DNA of 5,308 nt from the NCBI GenBank assembly GCA_905214175.1, contig CAJMLD010000119.1:1-5308 (forward strand), written 5' to 3'. The notes under the pieces are model-generated. The model had not been told where the DNA came from and did no database searches. It saw only the letters and a program-made list of their open reading frames with translations. This document shows, piece by piece, positions 1-5,308 of this stretch. A program made the position numbers and the translations under genes. The DNA is from an uncultured bacterium (lineage in GTDB: Bacteria > Actinomycetota > Coriobacteriia > Coriobacteriales > Atopobiaceae). Each line of letters begins with the position of its first letter. The stretch's first letter is position 1.

Positions 1-1553
1 TCTAGCGTCTGCTTCTTGGGCGTGGCCGTGAAGGCGAGGAAGGTTATGTTGTCGTGCCTGCCCTGCGCGGCCATCTGGCGCAGCATCCCGTCGCGCTCGT
101 AGTCGCTCGCATCCTCCCACTGTTCCTCGTAGTCCGCGAACTCCTTGAGTGCCTCCTCGGTGTCCGCCAGGGCCTCCTTTAGATGTATGGCGTGGCTGCC
201 GGTCTGCGAGCTGTGGGCCTCGTCCACGATGACGCAGAACCTCTTGCCAGTCGAATGCACCTCCTGGTAGATCATTGAGTACTTCTGCAGCGTGGAGACG
301 ATGAGCTTGGCTCCGTCGTTGAGCGCGTCGCGCAGGTCCTTAGAGGTGCACTTGTCGTCGATGACGGTGACCTGCCCTTTCTGGTGGTCGAGCCCTCCCA
401 CGGTCTCCTGGAGCTGTCGGTCGAGGACCGTGCGGTCGGTCACGATGACCACGGAGTCGAACATGGGCCTGTCGTTCTCGTCGAACATGGTGGAGAGCTG
501 GTAGGCATACCACGCGATGGAGTTCGACTTGCCGGAACCCGCGCTGTGCTGCACGAGGTAGCTGTGCCCCGGCCCCTTGGCACGCACGTCACGAGTGATC
601 CTGCGCACCACGTCGAGCTGGTGGTAGCGCGGGAAGATGATGCGCCGAACTGTCTTTACCTGCTCCTGTCCAGCCGCGTCGATAAATGTCTCCTGCTTCT
701 CCTCCACATGCTCGTAGCGGTTGAGGATGTCGAGCAAGGAGTCGGCCTGAAGCACCTCCTCCCAGAGGTAGCTCGTCTGATAGCCGTCGGGGTTGGGTGG
801 GTTCCCTCTGCCGCCGTCGACACCAGGTCCGTTCGAGCCCTGGTTGAACGGCAGGAAGTAGGTGTCCTCGCCTCTGAGCTCGGTCGCCAGCCAAACCTGT
901 GAGAGATCCACGGCGAAGAAAGCCACGATGCGCGAGTCGAAGCGAAAAGCCTCCTCGCGCGGGTCGCGGTCAAACTTCCACTGGCGTATGGCGTTCTCGT
1001 AGGTCTGTCCTGTGAATTGGTCCTTGAGCTCCAAGGCGACGAGTGGGATGCCGTTCACGTCGAGCACCATGTCCACGGTGTTGCGCGTGTCGGTGGCCGA
1101 GTAGTGGAACTGACGGATGCAGCGAAGACAGTTCTTCCGGTAGAGCGCCTCGGTCTTGGGGTTGAGCCTTGACTCGGGGCGAAACTCGACGACCTTGAAC
1201 TTGAGTCCACGGTGCTTGAACCCATGCTTCAGCACGTGAAGGATGCCGTCGTGGCTCACCGCGTCCTGGAATGCCTTGAAGAACATTCGGGTGGGGTCGG
1301 CCGTCTTGCAGCGTTTCTCGAATAGGCCCCATGTCTTTGGCTGCGTGGTCTGGACGTAGTCCACGAGGGTCATGATGTCCACGCCATGGCCGGGAAGGTC
1401 GGAGTAACCGTGGTTGTCCAGCACCTGGTAGGTGCCGTCCTCGATGTAGTTGAACGACTGCTTGTCGGTGGCCTTGAGCCAGCCGCCCTTCTCGGAGGTG
1501 AGGTACGTCTCGATGTCCTCTTCGAGGTTGCGCTCCTTGGTGTCGGTGGCCAT
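1..1553 (-). CDS. hsdR: Type I restriction enzyme R subunit HsdR, N-terminal half (cut by window edge)
   Basis: This is the motor and nuclease subunit of a Type I restriction complex. It pumps DNA using ATP and cuts it away from the unmethylated target. I read 517 codons without a stop or frameshift from an ATG at 1553; the family is usually about 1000 residues, so roughly half is visible. The N-terminal nuclease domain carries D161, E175 and K177 in the spacing D-X13-E-X-K (E-L-K), the PD-(D/E)XK arrangement known from HsdR proteins. The stretch RYHQ at 309-312 precedes the first RecA-like helicase domain, with Walker A AGSGKS at 338-343, the Walker B/DEAH box VDEAH at 443-447 and motif III TATP at 509-512. 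The start is set by a strong Shine-Dalgarno site, and the gene begins 3 bp after the hsdS stop. All visible catalytic residues are present, so the gene looks functional, but helicase domain 2 and the C-terminal assembly region lie outside the window. Confidence 0.96.
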   Translation of the reverse strand, partial: MATDTKERNLEEDIETYLTSEKGGWLKATDKQSFNYIEDGTYQVLDNHGYSDLPGHGVDIMTLVDYVQTTQPKTWGLFEKRCKTADPTRMFFKAFQDAVSHDGILHVLKHGFKHRGLKFKVVEFRPESRLNPKTEALYRKNCLRCIRQFHYSATDTRNTVDMVLDVNGIPLVALELKDQFTGQTYENAIRQWKFDRDPREEAFRFDSRIVAFFAVDLSQVWLATELRGEDTYFLPFNQGSNGPGVDGGRGNPPNPDGYQTSYLWEEVLQADSLLDILNRYEHVEEKQETFIDAAGQEQVKTVRRIIFPRYHQLDVVRRITRDVRAKGPGHSYLVQHSAGSGKSNSIAWYAYQLSTMFDENDRPMFDSVVIVTDRTVLDRQLQETVGGLDHQKGQVTVIDDKCTSKDLRDALNDGAKLIVSTLQKYSMIYQEVHSTGKRFCVIVDEAHSSQTGSHAIHLKEALADTEEALKEFADYEEQWEDASDYERDGMLRQMAAQGRHDNITFLAFTATPKKQTL

Positions 1554-1556
1554 GGT

Positions 1557-2816
1557 CTACACCTCCCGTTTCCCGGTGACGACTTCGTAGATGAGTGATT
1601 GCTTGTAGGCCTTGAGGTCGTCGATGATGGATTGCTTACTTGTGATAGCTTCATCAATTATTGAACACTTAGCGTCAAGATAGTCCGCTATAACATGCTG
1701 CTCGTTAAGCGGAGGTACCGGGATCATTGTCGAGTAAAAGGCGGGGGCTGGCAGACGCCAACGTCCCTTGCCAGAGATGCCCTTCCCGAATCCATAGAAA
1801 ACCAGCGCTGAATAGTAGGATTGAAAGACGTACAGGTAATAGCGCTTTTCCATAGATTCGTCGCGCGCTTTGAACACCCGGTAATCAGGACTCGTCACTC
1901 CAAGTTGACTCGATAAATCAACCCATCCTGTAACGAGATCCATGTGATTCATGGCAAAGTCACCGGGCTCGACTATTTGATAGTTGTCATAACTTCTAGC
2001 AAACTGCCCTTTGCCAGTACTGAAGTCCTTTGGCTTCAAACCTTTCTGCGTAATTGAAAGAACCTTGAATCCGCCTCTGCCGGCAATTCTTTTCACTATT
2101 TCGAATCGCATCTTTATGGGCACGCACGACCAGTTTTGGGGGATGGTCCCAATATAGGAAACGCCGCTTTCTTTTACTGACTGGCTATGAGAGCTCATTC
2201 CATGCATCACTGTTTGATAGACAAGGGCATTGCGATATGCCTTGTAATCAGAAATCGAACTTTCTGCAGATTTGATAGCTCCGTCAATCTCAGTGCACTT
2301 GGCATCGAGGTAGTTGGCGATACGCTGCTGCTCGTCAATGGGCGGCAGGAGAATCGGCAGCTCGCTGATCTTCTTCCAGCTGAGGTTGCATGAGCGCACC
2401 CGTATGCCGTCCGCGAGAGCCAGATAGACCTCCCGATAGGCAAGCGCCCTCAGGTAATACATCAGGTACCGCTTGTTCTGAGATGAGTCGAGCACGTTGA
2501 GGACCGGCGAGGCCTTGCCGCGCGAGTCGCTGATGCCGATGGCGCCGGCGAACCCGTCCATGCCGTGCACCGCGAGATCCCCCGGCTCGATGCCCTGGTA
2601 GCCCATCTCCTTGAGGGAGACGGTGAAGCCGTCCGTCCTGCGGTTGCTCCTGAGGGTGACCTCGCCGTCCCTGAAGCAGGTGATGACACCGTCGTCGTCC
2701 TTTACGGGGCGGCTCAGGGGCATCAGCACGTTCTTCCCTCGGGCGACATGCCAGTCAGAGGGCACGACCCCGATGGCTGACAGCCCGCTGTTCCTCATCT
2801 CCCGTGCCATGTTCAT
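1557..2816 (-). CDS. hsdS: Type I restriction-modification specificity subunit HsdS
   Basis: HsdS reads the DNA target and holds two HsdM subunits; each half of the protein recognises one part of a bipartite sequence. The 419 residues show the usual duplicated plan. A xSGxSxIGxxPxxW entry motif occurs at 9-22 and again at 216-229. Each copy is followed by a variable target-recognition domain (about 23-155 and 230-365) and a conserved helical spacer, with PPIDEQQRIANYLDAKC at 158-174 and PPLNEQHVIADYLDAKC at 368-384. The start codon overlaps the hsdM stop (ATGA). A second ATG two codons later (2810) sits at a better distance from the GGTGAGGGG purine run, so the protein may begin at residue 3. 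The first half is GC-rich and the second distinctly AT-rich, which suggests that the second module came from elsewhere. Both halves and both repeats are complete. The target sequence cannot be predicted from sequence alone. Confidence 0.96.
   Translation of the reverse strand: MNMAREMRNSGLSAIGVVPSDWHVARGKNVLMPLSRPVKDDDGVITCFRDGEVTLRSNRRTDGFTVSLKEMGYQGIEPGDLAVHGMDGFAGAIGISDSRGKASPVLNVLDSSQNKRYLMYYLRALAYREVYLALADGIRVRSCNLSWKKISELPILLPPIDEQQRIANYLDAKCTEIDGAIKSAESSISDYKAYRNALVYQTVMHGMSSHSQSVKESGVSYIGTIPQNWSCVPIKMRFEIVKRIAGRGGFKVLSITQKGLKPKDFSTGKGQFARSYDNYQIVEPGDFAMNHMDLVTGWVDLSSQLGVTSPDYRVFKARDESMEKRYYLYVFQSYYSALVFYGFGKGISGKGRWRLPAPAFYSTMIPVPPLNEQHVIADYLDAKCSIIDEAITSKQSIIDDLKAYKQSLIYEVVTGKREV
1560..1567 (-). 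promoter_or_regulatory. Shine-Dalgarno site of hsdR
   Basis: The sense-strand sequence GGGAGGTG lies inside the last codons of hsdS, with its GGAGG core 8 bases from the hsdR ATG. It is the strongest ribosome binding site in the window and fixes the hsdR start. It implies that HsdR is translated by its own initiation event rather than only by ribosomes continuing from hsdS. Confidence 0.8.
1644..1715 (-). repeat. HsdS conserved region 2 (C-terminal helical spacer), second copy of internal repeat
   Basis: This encodes HsdS residues 368-391 (PPLNEQHVIADYLDAKC and onward), the partner of the central spacer at 2274-2345. The protein copies agree at most positions, but this copy uses AT-rich codons where the central copy uses GC-rich ones. 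Such conserved segments are the usual crossover points for exchange of recognition domains in HsdS families. Confidence 0.85.
2274..2345 (-). repeat. HsdS conserved region 1 (central helical spacer), first copy of internal repeat
   Basis: This stretch encodes HsdS residues 158-181 (PPIDEQQRIANYLDAKC and onward), which match residues 368-391 exactly 210 positions later. In known HsdS proteins these segments form the long helices that set the distance between the two half-sites. At DNA level the two copies are clearly diverged, with only short identical runs such as ACGAGCAGCA, so this is an old duplication kept at protein level. Confidence 0.85.
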
Positions 2817-2827
2817 CGCCCCTCACC
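2813..2827 (-). promoter_or_regulatory. hsdM-hsdS ATGA overlap with hsdS ribosome binding site
   Basis: The sense strand reads GGTGAGGGGCGATGA. The TGA ends hsdM and the overlapping ATG begins hsdS. The purine run ends only a few bases before this ATG, which is short spacing, while the ATG two codons downstream is about 10 bases from the GAGG core. The overlap suggests translational coupling, which would keep HsdM and HsdS production linked. Confidence 0.7.
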
Positions 2828-4615
2828 GAACAGCGCTTCAAGGCTGGCTTCGAGCGCCTTCTCGTGCTCGACGATGCGCTTGGCGATCTCTTCGGAGGGC
2901 TCCAGCTCCTTGTACTTGTAGAACGCCCGCGTGAACGGGATGGTGTAGCCGCGCTGGACCTTCTTCTTATCGTACCAAGCGCCGGGGTTGTAGGGTTCCA
3001 CCTCACGCTCCATATATGCGTCGATGTCCTCGCCCAGGGGCACATCCTCGGTGTCGGCAACCTTCTTGCCACCCTCGTCTGTCTTGGCGACGGGCTTGCC
3101 CTTTCGGTCTCGGACGACATCGCCGTTCTTGTCGCGTTCGGGCGTGTACACGGTGATGCGGTCGAAGCCAAACTCCGTCGAGTCGAAGAGCTTTGCTTCC
3201 ACGCTCACGGCGGAGCCGTCCTCGGCCGTGCCCTCGCAGGTACTGTCGGTCCAATTGCCGAAGGCCTTCACGATGAGGTCGCGGCACGTCCTGGTGATGT
3301 CGTTCTTCTTGTTGCCGATGCCCTTGCGGCGCTTGACGAAGGCGTTGCTGGCGTCCACGAGGAGCACCTTGCCCCTGTGACTTTCGGGCTTGTCCTTGTC
3401 AAAGAGCCAGATGTAGGTGGCGATGCCCGTGTTCACGAAGGAGTCCGTCGAGAGCTGCACGATGGCGTCGAGCCAGTCATTCTCCAGGATGTAGCGCCGG
3501 TAATCGTCCTCGCCCTTTCCAGGCTTGCCCTTGTAGAGTGGGGAGGCGTCCTGGACGATGGCCATAATGCCCTCGTCCTTGAGCTTGGCGAGGCCGTTCA
3601 GGGCGAAGAGCGTCTGCCCGTCGCCCACGGCGGGAAGCTCGCAGGGGAAGCGTCCCTCGCTGCCCTTGGCGTGCTCGGCCTTGATGGCAGCCTGTTGTGC
3701 TGCGAACGAGATGCCAAAGGGCGGGTTCTGAATCACGTAGTCGAACTTGTAGCCGGGGAACTGGTCGTTGTCGTAGGTGTTGCCGCGTCGCATGTTGTCG
3801 GCGTCCTCGCCGCGGATAAGCGCCGAGGCCTTGGCGATGGCGAAGGTGAACGGGTTGAGCTCCTGCCCGAAGGTCTGCACATCCGCCTCGGAGTCGAGTG
3901 CGAGAAGCCGCTCGCGCATGCAGCTGAGCATCTGCGAGGTGCCCATGGAGCCGTCGTACACGAGCCGGCGGATATGGTCGCCCTCGAACACGCGCGGGTC
4001 GGCGGCGATGACGAGGTCGGTCATGAGATAGACGATGTCGCGGCTGGTGAAGTGCTCTCCGGCCTCGTCGGTCTCGGAGAAGCGGCTCACGAGGTTCTCG
4101 AAGATGCCGCCCATCTCGACCTCAGTCACTTTACTGGGGCTGAAGTCGCCCTTGCTGCCGCCGAAGTCCTTGACGACCTGGTACAGCACGCCGCTGTCAG
4201 CCATCGTGCGGATCTCGTTGTCGAATTTCATGCCGGACTGGAAGAGAATATCCTGCACGTTCTCGGAAAAGCCCTGGAGGTAGTCTGTGAAGTTCTCTTC
4301 TATCCCTGCTGGGTCGGCAAGCAGGGTCTCCCACGTGAAGGAGGACGTGTTATAGAAGTCGTAGCCCGAGGCGCGGCGCAGGAATCCGTCGCGTACGTCG
4401 AGCCCTACAGTCCTTTTGGCGGTCTCGAGCACCTTCTCGTGCGTGGGCAGCAGGCAGTCGTGGAAACGCTTCACGATGGTCATGGGCAGGATCACGCGTC
4501 CGTACTCGACTGGCTTGTAGAGTCCGCGCAGGGTGTCGGCGATGCTCCATACGAGTGCTGCCTTCTCGGTGGCCTGTTTTGTGGTCGTGGCTTGGAGCTC
4601 TCTTTCGTTAGCCAA
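2813..4615 (-). CDS. hsdM: Type I restriction-modification DNA methyltransferase subunit HsdM (adenine N6)
   Basis: HsdM transfers a methyl group from S-adenosylmethionine to the N6 of adenine within the target chosen by HsdS. The 600-residue length is normal or slightly long for the family. An N-terminal helical HsdM_N-like domain covers about 15-150 (includes VEYGRVILPM and KRFHDCLLP). The methyltransferase core follows, with the SAM-binding motif I region VYDGSMGTSQML at 219-230, GQELNPFTFAIAKA at 250-263, and catalytic motif IV NPPF at 297-300. ENDWLDAIVQL at 378-388 and NTGIATYIW at 395-403 are also family-typical. The C-terminal part (about 480-600) has a charged loop, then IPFTRAFYKYKE and a helical tail of the kind that contacts HsdS. 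The start is a TTG; an in-frame TGA three codons upstream excludes any longer ATG start, and no other good start lies nearby downstream. It overlaps hsdS by 4 bp. Confidence 0.97.
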   Translation of the reverse strand: MANERELQATTTKQATEKAALVWSIADTLRGLYKPVEYGRVILPMTIVKRFHDCLLPTHEKVLETAKRTVGLDVRDGFLRRASGYDFYNTSSFTWETLLADPAGIEENFTDYLQGFSENVQDILFQSGMKFDNEIRTMADSGVLYQVVKDFGGSKGDFSPSKVTEVEMGGIFENLVSRFSETDEAGEHFTSRDIVYLMTDLVIAADPRVFEGDHIRRLVYDGSMGTSQMLSCMRERLLALDSEADVQTFGQELNPFTFAIAKASALIRGEDADNMRRGNTYDNDQFPGYKFDYVIQNPPFGISFAAQQAAIKAEHAKGSEGRFPCELPAVGDGQTLFALNGLAKLKDEGIMAIVQDASPLYKGKPGKGEDDYRRYILENDWLDAIVQLSTDSFVNTGIATYIWLFDKDKPESHRGKVLLVDASNAFVKRRKGIGNKKNDITRTCRDLIVKAFGNWTDSTCEGTAEDGSAVSVEAKLFDSTEFGFDRITVYTPERDKNGDVVRDRKGKPVAKTDEGGKKVADTEDVPLGEDIDAYMEREVEPYNPGAWYDKKKVQRGYTIPFTRAFYKYKELEPSEEIAKRIVEHEKALEASLEALFGEGR

Positions 4616-4660
4616 TTCGGTTCAGCCTTTCATTGATGTCGTTATCGTTGTTCTAAAGCC
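4616..4660 (-). other. 45-bp gap between the unknown gene and hsdM, with weak hsdM ribosome binding site
   Basis: GAAAGG at 4626-4631 is the only Shine-Dalgarno-like sequence before the hsdM TTG, 10 bases away, so initiation is probably modest. The gap also contains ATG AAA GGC TGA at 4622-4633, a three-codon reading frame in the same register as hsdM. Its TGA blocks any longer hsdM start. I see no convincing -35/-10 pair and no hairpin followed by T residues, so nothing shows a separate transcript beginning or ending here. Confidence 0.5.
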
Positions 4661-5185
4661 TCAATAAGAGGATTCCAGTTCATCCAACGCCTGGGCAAAG
4701 CTGTTGTTCGTGATCTTCAACCCATTGGCATCATGCATCCTGATGACGGGGGGATACGTCTCCGGATGGTTCTCCATCTCCGCAATCGCGCTGGACGCGT
4801 CTCGCTTGCCGGAGGTGCTGTGAGGCATGGGGCCGACGAGGACGGCACGGTAGGTGAGGGAGTCCCGCAGCTTCGGGAAGGGGTAGCACTTGGCCCTCTC
4901 GTAACCAAGGGCAAACTCGATGTCCTTCCCCGAGATTCCATGCCTCTTTGCGATGCTCCGGAGCCTGCTCTCGCTCACGACGCTCTCGCCGATGACGACG
5001 ACCTTCGTCGGCACGACGTGCGCGCTGCCGTCGTCCCCGACGAGGTCCCCCATTCCGAGGAGGCGGAGCAGCTCGCCAAGCTCCCCCGTGCGGTTCGCCC
5101 GGGAGAGTGCGGGGAGAAGCTCGTCGCCGATCCGCTCACTGACCGCCTTGTGGAGGTCCTCGAGCTCGTAGAGGGAGAGCGTCAA
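4661..5185 (-). CDS. Hypothetical 174-residue protein upstream of hsdM, function unknown
   Basis: I do not recognise this protein. It has no signal peptide, membrane segment or cysteine cluster, so a soluble cytoplasmic protein is likely. Residues 1-45 look helical and charged. A beta-strand-like segment follows (VVPTKVVVIGES, 57-68), then helices at about 71-98 with AKRHGISGKDIEFALGYE at 79-96. A second strand runs into VGPMPHSTSGK (117-127), and the tail contains NGLKITNNSFAQAL (154-167). The alternation of helix and hydrophobic strand suggests a compact alpha/beta fold, but no catalytic motif can be named. The TTG start is supported by GAGGAG 8 bases upstream (5194-5199) and overlaps the stop of the preceding gene. 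GC-rich codon use matches hsdM. Position and direction fit an accessory gene of the restriction locus or the end of an adjacent operon; which of these holds cannot be decided here. Confidence 0.8.
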   Translation of the reverse strand: MTLSLYELEDLHKAVSERIGDELLPALSRANRTGELGELLRLLGMGDLVGDDGSAHVVPTKVVVIGESVVSESRLRSIAKRHGISGKDIEFALGYERAKCYPFPKLRDSLTYRAVLVGPMPHSTSGKRDASSAIAEMENHPETYPPVIRMHDANGLKITNNSFAQALDELESSY

Positions 5186-5308
5186 TGTCCCATCTCCTCG
5201 TCGTACGAGGCTGAGAGGGCGGCGCGCGCCGAGTCGAGCCGAATCTTGAGCACGGCAATCTGGTCGAGGTCCGCGCGGTACCTCGCGGCAACGCGACGCT
5301 GGGTCTCC
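5182..5308 (-). CDS. C-terminal end of an unknown protein with helical, charged tail (cut by window edge)
   Basis: From 5307 the minus strand reads 41 codons to a TGA at 5182-5184. The residues (starting ETQRRVAARYRADLDQIAVL and ending YDEEMGH) are rich in Ala, Arg, Leu, Asp and Glu with hydrophobic residues spaced every three to four positions, as in a long helix or coiled coil. Its TGA overlaps the TTG start of the 174-residue gene (TTGA), which suggests the two products are made together. Third codon positions are mostly G or C, as expected for a real gene here. Too little is visible to assign a family. Confidence 0.65.
   Translation of the reverse strand, partial: ETQRRVAARYRADLDQIAVLKIRLDSARAALSASYDEEMGH
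5194..5199 (-). promoter_or_regulatory. Shine-Dalgarno site of the 174-residue gene
   Basis: GAGGAG on the sense strand sits 8 bases from the TTG at 5185 and supports that start over others. It lies in the final codons of the upstream gene. An ATG directly after it (5193) is in the upstream gene's frame and reaches that gene's TGA after three codons, so it is not the start used by the 174-residue gene. Confidence 0.65.

Noticed and set aside
384..902. A 172-residue open frame on the plus strand
   Set aside because: It lies opposite the helicase region of hsdR, whose frame is continuous and carries Walker A. The plus-strand product shows no domain features.
1..1553. Possible frameshift or pseudogene in hsdR, because the frame has no stop in the window
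   Set aside because: I read the frame codon by codon from the ATG to base 3 and it stays open with motifs in the right order and spacing. The missing stop is due only to the window edge.
1644..2345. Possible phase-variable hsdS switch using the internal repeats
   Set aside because: The two repeat copies are in direct orientation and diverged at DNA level, and the window contains no second hsdS copy, recombinase or inverted repeat. A switch cannot be supported from this window.
2804..4636. A 610-residue open frame on the plus strand, slightly longer than hsdM
   Set aside because: It is the complement of hsdM. Long antisense frames are common opposite GC-rich genes, and its product is a low-complexity run of V, L, A, H and E without a recognisable motif, whereas the minus frame has complete methyltransferase motifs.
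4616..4680. Possible promoter for hsdM (TTGAGG and GATAAC in the sense strand)
   Set aside because: The two hexamer-like sequences are only 12 bases apart, well short of the usual 16-18, and both match poorly, so no promoter is called.

Overview
The window is a minus-strand gene block that carries a Type I restriction-modification locus. In the direction of transcription (high to low coordinates) it reads: the end of an unknown gene, an unknown 174-residue gene, hsdM, hsdS, and the first half of hsdR. The hsdR gene runs off the low-coordinate edge. All five reading frames point the same way with almost no space between them, so a single transcript is plausible, although no promoter or terminator can be seen. 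I found no RNA gene, CRISPR array, insertion sequence, integrase or attachment site.

The DNA is GC-rich and the codons favour G or C in the third position. Two of the starts are TTG preceded by purine-rich ribosome binding sites. This fits a high-GC bacterium. A gut or oral actinobacterium (for example Coriobacteriia or Bifidobacteriaceae) is my guess from protein style only, and it is weakly supported.

Region by region: 5182-5308 holds the last 41 residues of a helical, charged protein. Its stop overlaps the TTG start of the 174-residue gene at 4661-5185, which has no function I recognise. A 45-bp gap without visible signals follows. hsdM (2813-4615) is a full-length N6-adenine methyltransferase subunit. 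Its stop overlaps the hsdS start as ATGA. hsdS (1557-2816) is a full-length specificity subunit with two target-recognition halves and two conserved helical repeats. hsdR starts 3 bp after hsdS behind a strong Shine-Dalgarno site. Its visible 517 residues include the nuclease motif D-X13-E-X-K, Walker A, DEAH and TATP.

Working together, two HsdM and one HsdS would form a methyltransferase that protects a bipartite host site, and HsdR would add DNA translocation and cleavage of unmodified DNA. Everything visible looks intact. The most notable points are the base-composition mosaic inside hsdS (GC-rich first half, AT-rich second half), which suggests a swapped specificity module, and the two unrecognised, tightly coupled genes directly upstream of hsdM.
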